Shown: positions 21,009 through 30,963 of the stretch, piece by piece
Position numbering within the stretch: the stretch's first letter is position 1
Layout of the letters: each line of letters starts with the position of its first letter
Source: Dendrolimus kikuchii
Taxonomy: Eukaryota > Arthropoda > Insecta > Lepidoptera > Lasiocampidae
NCBI GenBank assembly: GCA_019925095.2
Contig: CM034392.1
Location: 813,501 to 877,500, forward strand
Reading direction: 5' to 3'
DNA length: 64,000 nt
The notes under the pieces: model-generated
The model's database searches: none
The model's input: only the letters and a program-made list of their open reading frames with translations
What the model was told of the DNA's origin: nothing
Made by a program: the position numbers and the translations under genes

Positions 21009-21399
21009 CTCGTGAATGCCGAGAAAGATAAACAAATAAAGTATATTGATCTTGCTCACGAGGTTACCGCTATGTGGAACCTGGACTCTACAATCATAGT
21101 ACCGATAGTGGTGTCAGTGAATGGACTAATAGCGAAGAGCCTTGATCGCCACCTTGAAAGGCTCTCGCTTGGTATCTGGTTGAAGGGTCGGATGCAGAAG
21201 GCAGCTCTGTTGGACACGGCCCGCATTGTGAGGAGATTCCTGTGTCTGGAGCCTTAACCACCGGTAGCCTGGACCCTAGACCCCACTGCCGGCGAAGATC
21301 AGTTTTTTATAAATAAATTTGTATATTTTATAAGAAAAATGTAAAAAATTTGGAAATAAAATATATATGTAAATAATATTTAAAAAAAGAAAAAAAAAC
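21009..21399 (+). mobile_element. LINE 3' end with ORF C-terminus and poly(A)
   Basis: An open frame of about 80 codons to TAA at 21255 includes KYIDLAHEVTAMWNLDSTII, VPIVVSVNGLIAKSL and TARIVRRFLCLEP. I recall this motif order from the C-termini of arthropod LINE polymerases. A 3' UTR and poly(A) near 21381-21399 follow. 5' truncated at the family J tail. Confidence 0.6.
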
Positions 21400-21561
21400 A
21401 ACCTTGAGTTGTGTTCCAGTCCAGCCTGCCTTTAGAGGCGGAGCTGGAGAGCGGCAGTACAATGATAGCACCTTTAGTGTTACAAATGTTTATAGGCGAC
21501 GGTAACCGCTTTCCATCAGCCGGGCCATCTGTCTGTCTTCTGAACTCATGCAATAAAATAA
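21400..21561 (+). mobile_element. A300 copy, 5' truncated and diverged
   Basis: Starts at ACCTTGAGTTGTG directly after the LINE poly(A). Contains a foreign-looking GAGGCGGAGCTGGAGAGCGG where other copies have the AGAGAGCAGCAGCGC block. Confidence 0.75.
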
Positions 21562-22061
21562 AAGAAAAACTTTATCGACGTAGTGGAGAAATTTGCCATC
21601 ACGTCTACATGATTACTCCAAAATTCGTAGATAAACAGTTTAATACCACTGCCATAGAAGCGTGGACAGGAATATGTGCCTTGTCTGCTGAATGTGCGGC
21701 GCACAATTTCTCAATATATGCTACTCGTATTTTTAACCGACTTTCAAAAAGTCTTGAATTCCGCTGTACGATTTTTATGCAATTTCTCCATCAATTGTGG
21801 ACCGATTGTCAAATTGTTTTCTTTATTTGAAGGAGTATACTCCCTAGGTGGTCCCATTGTCACCAAATCAGGATCTGATGAAGGATCCCAGGCGCCTACA
21901 CTCTTGGAAAATCCAAACTTGTATACGCGTGCCAGTTCCAAAATTTCTACAGGCGCTTAAAATATTATTTCTAAATCTATTTAAGCAATTATAATTTAAA
22001 AATCCATATTTTTTAACATTATTTTTTTCTTTTTAGTTTAAAGTCGCTTTTTTTGTTATTT
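21562..22061. other. Unclassified spacer
   Basis: Includes GGAGTATACTCCCTAGG (near-palindromic, ~21832) and unrelated AT-rich DNA. Overlapping short ORFs show no family signature. Confidence 0.4.
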
Positions 22062-22071
22062 TTTTTATTTA

Positions 22072-22407
22072 CATACATACATAACTTCACGCCAGTTCCC
22101 TTGCGGGGTAGGCACGAACAACAGAGTGCCATTTAGGCTTATTCTTACACACCTCACTTGCCTCTTTGACATTCATAACTCTTGTCATGCAAGCTCGTCT
22201 GTTCTTAAGGCTTCTGACATCACCTTCTGCTAGTACACGATCAATTTGATCATGGAAGGTGTGTCGTGGCCTTCCACGACTTCTGCATCCATCCACTTTT
22301 GCATTGTATATCTGTTTAGTCATTCTTTCATCATGCATTCTTTCCACATGCCCGAACCACCGGAGCATTCCTTTCCTTACCTTCACCCCGACACTCTCTT
22401 TTAGACC
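22072..22407 (-). mobile_element. RTE-like LINE 3' end with TSD
   Basis: A ~99-codon C-terminal ORF is intact to its stop on the minus strand. TSD TTTTTATTTA at 22062-22071 and 22408-22417. Confidence 0.92.
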
Positions 22408-22843
22408 TTTTTATTTAATCACATGTAAAGCAGTTTAAGAACGTCGCTATTTCTTCAAAAAATAAAAAATGTTTCTTTTTTATTTCTTTCTTTCTATACT
22501 TTTTTTTTAAATTAAATCGGCCGAGTGTGTTGCCAGTTTATGAACATTGAAGCGTTTCTTGAATTTGTTACGTTTTTACTGAATACACATATGCACGCAT
22601 GCACACAATCTGAGCAAACACTTAAATATATAGATCTTTGCTTTTTGTACGACTGCTTGGATATCTACTTTAGTATATTAATTCGTTATTCATCGCCATT
22701 GTTATGCATTGTGGCTATGAATAAATGATTTTTATATCTTTTACAGAATGTCTGAACGGATCTTAAAGTTTGGTTATGTGCTGGATTATACCCTGAAGAA
22801 GGACAAAGTTTACAAGGAGTTATTCAGTGGATGAAAAATATAT
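22408..22843. other. AT-rich spacer
   Basis: (TTTC)n-like stretch and unclassified sequence. No gene seen. Confidence 0.4.
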
Positions 22844-23073
22844 TGTTACTGCCGCGGCGTTTGAGCTAATAACATTGAAACTGTTTTATGACTATCTTCT
22901 TTTGTTTAATTTGTGTTTAAAATTTGTAATTAGAAAACAGCCTTTATTGTAATTACGTATTGTACGTCGTTTATGGCCGTTCGCAGCGAGAACCATAATG
23001 CAAGACGTACGCAGTGTGTGCGGATTACTATAGTAATTACAACATTTTTAATTCGAGTCCCGCACTCGTAACA
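22844..23073 (+). mobile_element. Solo LTR, family G, internally deleted
   Basis: Starts TGTTACTGCCGCGG, ends CACTCGTAACA, only 230 bp versus 460-520 bp in other copies. Flanked by ATAT at 22840-22843 and 23074-23077. Confidence 0.8.
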
Positions 23074-23102
23074 ATATGAACAACATATTTCATGTAAGTA
23101 AT

Positions 23103-23635
23103 TGTTGGGTGTGCGGGCGCAGGGGTCGCCCTAAATGAAACACCCCTTAGCAAGTTGACTTTATTTATAGGCGCTCCAACAGCAACAGGTGCGATCAGCA
23201 CAACTGTATCAAACGGCACGTTCGAGGTTAACCGACACAACTTAGCACTAGCCCCGGACGTTACACTCAACGTAGATAGCAATAATTGTATCGATTACAC
23301 CGATCAATACGAGTGGCACTAATCACAAGCACTGGTGTTTCACAATATCCACGTAGACACGCTGAGAGTCGGTTGGCTGTAGTCTTCCGAATGCTCCTTG
23401 ATCTTCCTGGTCTTCTTAGTCTTCCTTGTCTGTATATACTTTTCCTTGTGTGTATATATTCGACCGAACGAACAAGGTATGCTTGGTTCACGTAGGCTCG
23501 CCCCGTGCTTACTAAGGTACTACAAAAATGCAGACGCTTAGCAGCTAACGGAGCGAGCTACGTATCCGCGGTAAGCGTGGCGTAGGGTATGGGATTTACG
23601 GGGGAGAGGTAAGGGGGGTGATTCTGTCCGCAACA
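23103..23635 (-). mobile_element. Solo LTR, family Q
   Basis: 533 bp, TGTTGGGTGTGC...GTCCGCAACA on the plus strand, so TG...CA on both. Perfect 5-bp TSD GTAAT at 23098-23102 and 23636-23640. On the minus strand an AATAAA lies about 70 bp before the 3' end. The first ~15 bases on its own strand (TGTTGCGGACAGA) match family P at 30964, suggesting related LTR families. Confidence 0.88.
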
Positions 23636-23640
23636 GTAAT

Positions 23641-24090
23641 TATAATATAACTTATAAATCATAAAAATTATGTATGTGTGCAGTTCACACGCAGTAGAAG
23701 TGAAACAAAGTGTGACAAGGTGTGGCAGGGATTCCATTCATTCATATATTATAAATCGTTAAAATATATTTAAGCTTCACAACATTTGGAGTATGAATAA
23801 AAAAATTCAAAACATTTCCAACTTTATCTGTATAAGCATTGTATTTAAATTATTAAATATAATGTATTCCATCTCATTCTCTCGCAGGCTTAGCCCTATA
23901 GGTTTATATGTTTATCTATTTTTAATCGAGTTTCAAATCACGATTCTAAAGAAATTTCACTTTAAAAACTTATATTGAGACTTTTGTGATTTAACAGACA
24001 AATGACGAAATCGGTGGACAATTGTCTCCTCCACGCACCCTTTATTATGACGCACGCACGCACCTGGCCCATTTTTTTGTTTTTCTTATT
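23641..24090. other. Spacer with a short dispersed motif
   Basis: 23668-23725 has TGTGTGCAGTTCACACGCAGTAGAAG, also seen inverted at 55985-56035 and 63340-63378. The remainder is AT-rich with a GCACGCACGCAC run near 24053. Confidence 0.45.
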
Positions 24091-24121
<31 letters not shown>

Positions 24122-24925
24122 CACTTTATTGTACACCATTACAGAAAAACTTACGAACTAGTATTAGTCTAGTTGGGTACAAAGGGCGGTCTTATCGCTA
24201 AAAAGCGATCTCTTCCAGACAACCCGTGGCAAGAATATTCTGATTAGGAGTGGCGACGGTGGTATACATAATTATTGTACGATTACTTACATTTTAATAA
24301 TAAATATATAACTATACTATATATACAAATATACACATAAGTTATGTACATATACAAGGTATGGTGATAATATGCAACTATTTAAACATAATAAACATAT
24401 AACTATATGCAATATAATATCTACTAATTATATAAAATTACATATTGCAGATAGAATTTCCTGACTAAGTTCTTAAATGTTATTAGGGATTTTGCTTGTC
24501 TGACAGCAACAGGCAATGAATTCCAAAGTTGGACAGCCTTAACCGTGAAAGAATTATTGAAGAACGTTGTATTATGAATAGGAGTAATAAGTCTATGTTG
24601 ACTGGAAGGGCGTAAATTGTGAGAGCAAGAAATAAATTCGAAGCGTTCTTTAAAGTACTGTGGAGTATTAGGGATGAATAAAATACTATAAAGCAATGAA
24701 AGAATGTGAGTATTCCGGCGAAAACGAATTGGCAACCACTTGAGTTTTTTTTTCAAATTCAAAAACGTGGTCATACTTGCGTAACCCAAATATGAACCTT
24801 TTGGAAAAGTTTTGGAGGCGCTCAAGTTTAAGTTTAAGATTTAATAATTCCACAACAAACTGCGTCAGTAGATTTCCCAATTTGTTGAATTTATATTTAA
24901 AACATAATACGTGTTTTGTATTCAA
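24091..24925 (-). mobile_element. Jockey-like LINE 3' part with (TATC)n tail
   Basis: On the minus strand a frame-shifted ORF shows KLERLQNFSKRFIFGLRKYD, LKWLPIRFRRNTHIL, then a SFTVKAVQLWNSLPVAVRQA block and a stop near 24424, typical of Jockey/CR1-group C-termini. The 3' UTR ends in TATC repeats (GATA on plus, 24091-24120). At least one frameshift near 24750. 5' truncated. Confidence 0.8.
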
Positions 24926-25071
24926 AACACTATAATAAATAATTCTCAGTTAAATATTCCATCTGCGTGCTCTATGATATGAGATCAATGAATCATACGT
25001 TCTTAGGAATTTCCGTAATGTACAAAATAGTTTGTCTATGGTACCTATTCTAAAACACTTCGTGATTCAAA

Positions 25072-25835
25072 AAACTATGTCAAATTTTTAGGGGACCAAA
25101 TGGCAGCTATTTCGCGTCGAACAAAAAAGAATCACGTAAATCGGATCATAACTCTCAGAGTAATCGGTGTAGATATGGAACGGAATGGAAATTTTTTCAT
25201 AAAAAATGATCATAAAATGAAAACTACTGGGCCGAACTATGTCAAATTTTTAGGGGACCAAATGGCAGCTATTTCGCGTCGAACAAAAAAAGAATCACGT
25301 AAATGGGATAATAACTCTCAGCGTAATCGGTGTACATATGGAACGGAATAGAAATTTTTTCATAAAAAATGTTCATAAAATGAAAACTACTGAGCCAAAC
25401 TATGTCAAATTTTTAGGGGACCAAATGGCAGCTATTTTGCGTCGAACAAAAAAAGAATCACGTAAATCGGATCATAACTCTCAGCGTAATCGGTGTACAT
25501 ATGGAACGGAATAGAAATTTTTTCATAAAAAATGTTCATAAAATGAAAACTACTAAGCCAAACTATGTCAAATTTTTAGGGGACCAAATAGCAGCTATTC
25601 TGCGTCGAACAAAAAAAGAATCACGTAAATTGGATCATAACTCTCAGAGTAATCGGTGTACATATGGAACGGAATGGAAATTTTTTCATAAAAAATGTTC
25701 ATAAAATGAAAACTACTGGGCCAAACTATGTCAAATTTTTAGGGGACCAAATGGAAGCTATTCCGCGTCGAACAAAAAAAGAATCACGTAAATCGGATCA
25801 TAAATCTCTGAATAATCGGTGAACAAACATTAAAA
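25072..25835 (+). repeat. 163-bp tandem array, 5 units
   Basis: CAAATTTTTAGGGGACCAAATGG recurs at 25081, 25243, 25406, 25569 and 25732 (spacing 162, 163, 163, 163). Units include CGTCGAACAAAAAAAGAATC and AATCGGTGTACATATGGAACG. Point differences are scattered, so units are older than those of the 288-bp array. After the last unit comes GAACCTCCTGC...GAAGTCGGTTAAA (25850-25885), the family N 3' motif, so the array may sit inside an N-type element. Confidence 0.93.
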
Positions 25836-26007
25836 AAAAAGATCCCCACGAATTGAGAACCTCCTGCTTTTTTGAAGTCGGTTAAAAATAAAGTATTCGA
25901 TGCATGCAAACATTGGGCAAACATATTTCTACATGCTCTTCAATGCTAATGATTCTATATTAGCTTCCTCTGAATTTTGCTTGGAGGTTTAGAATAAACA
26001 CCTTAGG

Positions 26008-26165
26008 GGCCATTCACAAATTACGTGACAGGAATTTCATGATTTTTACCCTTCCCTCGGCCTTGTCACAGCTGGTCACATTCATGATACTCCTCCCTCC
26101 CTAGTCCATCACATATTTTGTAATTTAACGTCAAGAAATTATTAAATTAAAACAGCAGTTCCGTT
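26008..26165. mobile_element. MITE-like remnant
   Basis: GGGGCCATTCACAAATTACGTGAC...TCCATCACATATTTTGTAATTT matches the 10820-10935 remnant. Non-coding, boundary unclear, cut by A300 at 26172. Confidence 0.45.
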
Positions 26166-26171
26166 ATTATT

Positions 26172-26375
26172 ATTTTTTATTGCAGGAGTTCAGCAGACAG
26201 GCAGACGGCCCACTTGATGGAAAGCGGTTACCATCGCTTATAGACATTTGCAACAGCAAAGTTGCTACAAATGCGCTGCTGCTCTCTTAAGGGAAACTGG
26301 AACCTGGTCACTAATGCCGGAACACAACTCAAGGTTGTTATGGCGACATACTTTAGACCAGGGGTGGTAGCCATT
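26172..26375 (-). mobile_element. A300 copy, 5' end replaced
   Basis: Normal 3' tail. Its 5' ~100 bp are missing beyond GGGGTGGTAGCCAT, where a tRNA-like SINE fragment follows. Confidence 0.82.
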
Positions 26376-26377
26376 AC

Positions 26378-26430
26378 CTTACCAGGAATCGAACCCGGAG
26401 CCTCAGAGCCAGTGAGTGCGACCGGGAAAG
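26378..26430 (-). mobile_element. tRNA-like SINE fragment
   Basis: Contains GGAATCGAACCCGGAGCCTC, the complement of a B box as in SINE D, then an unrelated GAGTGCGACCGGG. Confidence 0.45.
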
Positions 26431-26627
26431 CTCTATCACGAAAATCCGTTCAGAAACAAAAAAGCTTGCGGCAGAAAAACCGCAATAATTTCATATATTC
26501 TGTCCGATTTTGATGAATTTCTGCTATATCTTCGGAACTTTAGGTCCAATAGTAACATAGATAGATAACCCTTTATTGCTCACAATATATACAATTTCAA
26601 AAATGCACGATTACAATATTGTCATGG

Positions 26628-26992
26628 TTTTTGGATTTGGACTCTAAAATTTTTCATAGAAATTAATAATAATAATAATAATCGGCAGACAAACACACAC
26701 ATTGTATATCCCTAAATTAAGCAAGTTACGCTTGTGTTATGGGTAATATACAACGGACTACTCTGGGGCCGATCCCAGACACCCAGACCATAGTAAATAA
26801 CGGAGAAAATACGTTTCCGAAATTTACTATACCAGGAATCGAACCCGGAACCTCTACGTTGCAGTGAGGTACGCCGGCAAAGGCTTAGCCCGCTCAACCA
26901 CAGAGGCCGTCGTGGTTGAATTAAGTTGTAAAAAAAGGTACGGAACTCGAGTCCGTAGATATGTTAATAATAATATTAAAAAATATGTATAT
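26628..26992 (+). mobile_element. Family J copy 2, 5' truncated, with TSD
   Basis: Flanked by ATATTGTCATGG at 26616-26627 and 26993-27004 (12 bp). The LINE copy at 31340-31740 shows the empty site. It is itself split by SINE D at 26665-26911. Confidence 0.87.
26665..26911 (-). mobile_element. tRNA-derived SINE D nested in family J
   Basis: Full-length minus-strand SINE. J copies at 20975 and 36994 give the empty site CATAGAAATTAAGTAGT. The short duplication GAAATTA/GAATTA flanks it. Confidence 0.85.
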
Positions 26993-27074
26993 ATATTGTC
27001 ATGGTAGAAACAATACTGCCTATTGTTACCGCCTTATCGCTTAAAGCAATCTCTTCCAGGCAACCTAACTTAGG

Positions 27075-27556
27075 TGTTGGCGCCACTTATTTCCCAATTA
27101 CCAATTGTGTCTTGGGTTTATAGCGTCTTGCAACCCCCGTATGTTGCCGCCGCTCGCTCGGCGCGTGAGTCAGTACGTTGTCAAACGCCACGCTACCGCG
27201 ACGCACACAAACTCGTATCGCACCCGCATAAATACAATTATTAGCTATCGAAGATTTCCGCGTCCAGTAGCTAATTACTAGGACATTCGCCTCAACCAAT
27301 AATAAAATTAAGTGATCAGTGTAACTGCGTCCCTTGCGCCCCGGGGCTCGTGTAGAAGGACTTTGCCACCTTTATCGCCACGCGAGAAGCACCGGCAGAA
27401 CCCTGAACCAGCGCTGTCGTGGGCTGGTGGCTGATTACGAGGTAAGTGCAAGGTTCTATATTCTCCGGGCACCAGTTCTTAATTGGGGAATAAGGGATGG
27501 CCATACATTGAGCACATAACCCCCTACCCGCGGAGATTCGCCTGATTGCGTCTCCA
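27075..27556. mobile_element. Solo LTR with TTAGG target duplication
   Basis: 482 bp, starts TGTTGGCGCC, ends TGCGTCTCCA, i.e. TG...CA. TSD TTAGG at 27070-27074 and 27557-27561. It sits in the Jockey-like LINE, whose other copy reads CCTAACTTAAGGAATAAT at this point. No internal region remains. Gypsy or BEL/Pao type cannot be told apart. Confidence 0.88.
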
Positions 27557-27657
27557 TTAGGAATAATTTAACCTAATCTGGCGATATAGGTGGTGCAGAT
27601 TATTAAGTAGATCTTAAACAAACATACTTAAATTACATATTTCATCAATTAAATATA

Positions 27658-27834
27658 TGATCGTATGCTAGCAGAAGGTGATGTCAGGAGCCTTAAGAAC
27701 AGACGAGCGTGCATGACAAGAGCTATGAATGTCAAAGAAGCGAGTGAGGTGTGTAAGAACAAGCCTGAATGGCGCTCTGTTGTTCGTGCCTACCCCGCAA
27801 GGGAACTGGCATGAAGCTATGTATGTATGTATGT
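27658..27834 (+). mobile_element. RTE-like LINE 3' end nested in Jockey-like LINE
   Basis: Starts TGATCGTATGCTAGC, ends in (TATG)n directly before CTTGGCCTCTCTGTCAG of the LINE. About 120 bp of LINE sequence seems to be lost at the left junction. Confidence 0.87.
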
Positions 27835-27967
27835 CTTGGCCTCTCTGTCAGTAAAAGGCAGCGCATTCCAAAGTTTGACAGCCTGCAGATATATACATAT
27901 ACAATAGTAAGAAAGTGTATATTGGACCATTTTGAAGCTTTACACAATTGACGAAGAAATCGCGTAA

Positions 27968-28203
27968 TCTTATACGAATATATAAAGCTGAAGAGTTTAT
28001 TTGTTTGAACGCGCTAATCTCAGGAACTACTGGTCTGATTTAAAAAATTCTTTCAGTGTTGGATAGCCCATTTATCGAGGAAGGCTATAGGCTATATATC
28101 ATCACGCTAAGACCAATAGGAGCGGAGAACTAATGAAGAATGTTTCAAAATCGGAGGGTTTTGAAAGCAAATTCCACGCGGACAACGTCGCGGGCACAGC
28201 TAG
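27968..28203 (+). mobile_element. Helitron, first of a head-to-tail pair
   Basis: TCTTATACGAATATATAAAG at the start, ACAACGTCGCGGGCACAGCTAG at the end, inserted between A and T. Complete 236-bp copy. Confidence 0.88.
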
Positions 28204-28440
28204 TACTAATATATAAAGCTGAAGAGTTTGTTTGTTTGAACGCGCTAATCTCAGGAACTACCGGTCTGATTCGAAAAATTCTTTCAGTGTTAGATAGCCT
28301 ATTTATCGAGAAAGGCTATATATCATGACGCTAAGACTTATAGAAACGGAGCACCAATGAAGAATGTTTCAAAATCGGGGGCTTATTAATTTACTTTTTC
28401 TAAACTATTGTACGCAGACGAAGTCGCGGGCAAAAGCTAG
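28204..28440 (+). mobile_element. Helitron, second of a head-to-tail pair
   Basis: Begins TACTAATATATAAAG directly after the CTAG of the first copy (so it lacks the first five bases TCTTA) and ends GCGGGCAAAAGCTAG before T. Confidence 0.86.
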
Positions 28441-28879
28441 TTAAACATAAGTCGAATTAAGAACCTCCTCCATTTTTTGAAGTCGGTTAAAAATATTACA
28501 CAATCTTGCAATCTTCGTATCCAACTCGATAATAAATGGTGTTGGACACGATAAAATCGCGATATTGTCAGATGCAGTCGTATTCTAGCTCAAAGTTGTC
28601 GCATTCCTGTTAGACAGCGTCTAGATCGGTGATGCGATCAATCGTGACTCGCATGCAAACGTGCAGCCTTCCGAGTTTTATCCGCGAGACGCGACGCCGG
28701 CCTGTTGCGTAATTGATAGACTGTCATGCAGGGTTGCCAGCCTTGAAATATTTATCAAACCCACCGATAACTATTATTACTTCAGGTATCCAAAATAAAT
28801 ATTTTCATGTTAGATAGCCTACTTATGGAAGACAATTAAAGACTACTTAACTAAATATTCCGATTTCAGAAATGCCCAT

Positions 28880-30595
28880 GTGGTTCGAGGCTGTCCTCAA
28901 GGAGGAGTACTTTCCCCACTTCTGTGGAACTTGGTTGTGAACGATCTCATTTCCAAATTAAACAGCCAATACTTTTACACAGTTGGCTACGCCGACGACA
29001 TCACCATACTAAATGTAGGTAATAATGCCAGCATGGTGTGTGATAGGTTACAGGCAGCCCTGCGCGTAATGGAGAAGTGGTGCAACGAGCAGGAACTCTC
29101 TGTCAACCCACAGAAAACGCAGGTTGTTCTCTTTACAAATAAGAGAGTCTTAGGTAATTACAGACTACCGACCCTCTTTGGAACTACACTTCAGTTATCA
29201 AATGAGGTCAAATATCTGGGGATAACCCTAGACAACAAGTTAAACTGGAGCAGCCATGTTGACAATAAAGTCAACGCATCCAGTGTGACCTTATGGCAAT
29301 GCCGTAGGATGATTGGTAAGCGTTGGGGACTTCATCCCAAACTCTTTCTATGGCTCTATACAGCTGTGGTTAGACCTATGCTAACTTATGGCTCTGTGGT
29401 TTGGTGGACAAGGACTAAGCTTGCGACCTGCACGGCCAAACTTCAGAGACTACAAAGGCAAGCGTGCTGCGCTGTGACGGGTTGTATGAGGACAACGCCC
29501 ACCGCGGCCCTAGAAATAGCTCTTAGCATCCCTCCACTGCACCTGTTTGTACAACAAGAGGCAGCAATGGCGACCCTAAGATTAAAACACCTGAAAACAC
29601 TTAGGTTTGACAAGGTAAGACATTTCAGCATTCTCTCGGAAGCCTGGTCCAACTCACCCTTGGTGGAAGCGGTCAGTGACAGAATAGAGAAAGCTTTCAT
29701 TTTCGACAAAAAATACAAGGTTGAACTCGTGGAAGGTAACGACAGTTATCTTTCCCATCATGAGCTTAGCCTCTACACTGATGGGTCAAAGACTAGCTCG
29801 GGCTCAGGCACGGGAGTCTTCTCGGAAGACCTAAATATTAACATATCCGAGCCCCTGGGTAAGTTTAATACAGTATATCAAGCAGAGTGCATGGGCATTC
29901 TGCTTGCAGCTAAAGCAATCGTTGCTAGAGATGTCAATGATCACAGCATCAGAATACTCTCGGATAGCAGGTCGGTACTACAAGCCCTTAGTAGCAGGGT
30001 TATTTATTCAAATTTAATATACGAATGCCACTCGGCTCTAAACGAGGCGGCAGGTAAGAACAATACCTTGACCCTTCAATGGATCAAAGGACACAGTGGT
30101 GCCCGAGGTAATGATGCGGCAGATCAATTAGCAAGGAGAGGTTCCGAAACCCAACCAGTTGGACCGGAGCCTTTCCTGCCTTTGCCGCACAGTTGGTTTA
30201 GAAACTACATAAATCAAAGGACAAGGGCACTACATCAGCAACTCTGGGACAACCTGGAGGATTGCAGGCAAGCCAAGCTGGCAATGCCTCGGCTAAACCT
30301 GCATTTCTCCAGGAATATCTTAAAGCTCAGTCGGTCCCGGCTGAGGCTAGTTATTAGTGCAGCCACTGGACATGGCAATTTTAACAGACATCTTTTTAAT
30401 ATAGGTGTCACTGACAGCCCCCTGTGCAGAGCATGCTTGGAGGAAGAAGAAACAGCCGCCCATGTCCTGCTTGAATGCGGAGAGGTGGCCCAATACAGGG
30501 CGAAGTATCTGGACGCCCCAGGTAGCCTCCAAGAAGTCTTCAGCAACGTCAAGAAGCTGGTGGACTTCCTGGAGGAGCTGGGCTGGATGGAGTAA
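28880..30595 (+). CDS. I/LOA-type LINE polymerase C-terminal half with RNase H
   Basis: Longest ORF in the window (571 codons, nominal GTG start; the frame is open from about 28814, so this is a 5'-truncated ORF, not a true start). RT motifs in order: GCPQGGVLSPLLWN (res. 4-17), GYADDITIL with the catalytic DD (~38-46), NPQKT (~78) and YLGITLD (~112). RNase H follows: YTDGSK (~300), AECMG, SDSRS, HSGARGNDAADQLA, so the D-E-D-D set appears complete. A C-terminal CRAC...H...C knuckle (~523-540) and stop TAA follow. RT motif A and everything upstream (endonuclease, ORF1) are missing, so it cannot be autonomous. RNase H excludes Jockey/CR1; I infer an I-superfamily LOA/Outcast-like clade. Absence of stops over 1.7 kb suggests relative youth. 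Confidence 0.85.
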   Translation: MVRGCPQGGVLSPLLWNLVVNDLISKLNSQYFYTVGYADDITILNVGNNASMVCDRLQAALRVMEKWCNEQELSVNPQKTQVVLFTNKRVLGNYRLPTLFGTTLQLSNEVKYLGITLDNKLNWSSHVDNKVNASSVTLWQCRRMIGKRWGLHPKLFLWLYTAVVRPMLTYGSVVWWTRTKLATCTAKLQRLQRQACCAVTGCMRTTPTAALEIALSIPPLHLFVQQEAAMATLRLKHLKTLRFDKVRHFSILSEAWSNSPLVEAVSDRIEKAFIFDKKYKVELVEGNDSYLSHHELSLYTDGSKTSSGSGTGVFSEDLNINISEPLGKFNTVYQAECMGILLAAKAIVARDVNDHSIRILSDSRSVLQALSSRVIYSNLIYECHSALNEAAGKNNTLTLQWIKGHSGARGNDAADQLARRGSETQPVGPEPFLPLPHSWFRNYINQRTRALHQQLWDNLEDCRQAKLAMPRLNLHFSRNILKLSRSRLRLVISAATGHGNFNRHLFNIGVTDSPLCRACLEEEETAAHVLLECGEVAQYRAKYLDAPGSLQEVFSNVKKLVDFLEELGWME

Positions 30596-30963
30596 ACCCT
30601 CATCCACCCTCGCACGCAAAATAGGCGCTTCGTCGTCGAGTTGCGGAGACCCCCCGTTCCCAGAAGAAGACGGTTTACAAAAGCATGTTATTGCCATTTT
30701 AGATTTTTTATTAGCTTTTTCGACCGTATAGGCGATCCTAAATTTGGTTAAATAAATATTAGTTAACTTAAAAAGACTTATATGTGGGAAGTAATGTTTG
30801 TTAACCAGCAATTATATGTTGGTTATATATTACCGTGTCTTCATTTATTCATAAATACCATGAAATAAAATATTTTAAAAAATACATTATTATTCACAAA
30901 GAAGACTTAACAATAATTATACCTAATTAAATATTACTTATATTGTATTTTACCTATAACCCC
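30596..30963 (+). other. LINE 3' UTR and AT-rich flank
   Basis: GCACGCAAAATAGGCGCTTCGTCG just after the stop looks like LINE 3' UTR. The precise 3' end is not visible because no poly(A) or TSD is clear. Confidence 0.5.

Larger units (their letters stand above)
26557..27890 (-). mobile_element. Jockey-like LINE 3' end, shattered by three insertions
   Basis: Segments 26557-26627, 27005-27074, 27562-27657 and 27835-27890 align in order with the uninterrupted copy at 31340-31740 (AATATTGTCATGGTAGAAAC, GCAATCTCTTCCAGGCAACC, TAATCTGGCGAT, AGGCAGCGCATTCCAAAG). Insertions are family J (with SINE D inside), a solo LTR and an RTE copy. Confidence 0.85.
27925..28493. mobile_element. Family N repeat, copy 2, split by two Helitrons
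   Basis: CACAATTGACGAAGAAATCGCG up to 27967 and TCGAATTAAGAACCTCC...GAAGTCGGTTAAA from 28441 are the two halves. Copy 1 at about 15757-15840 gives the uninterrupted order. Confidence 0.65.

Noticed and set aside
25072..25835. CRISPR-like array
   Set aside because: Units are contiguous 163-bp repeats without spacers, in a eukaryotic TE-rich context.
28880..30595. Host gene encoding RNase H
   Set aside because: RT motifs directly upstream and the C-terminal knuckle show it is a LINE ORF.
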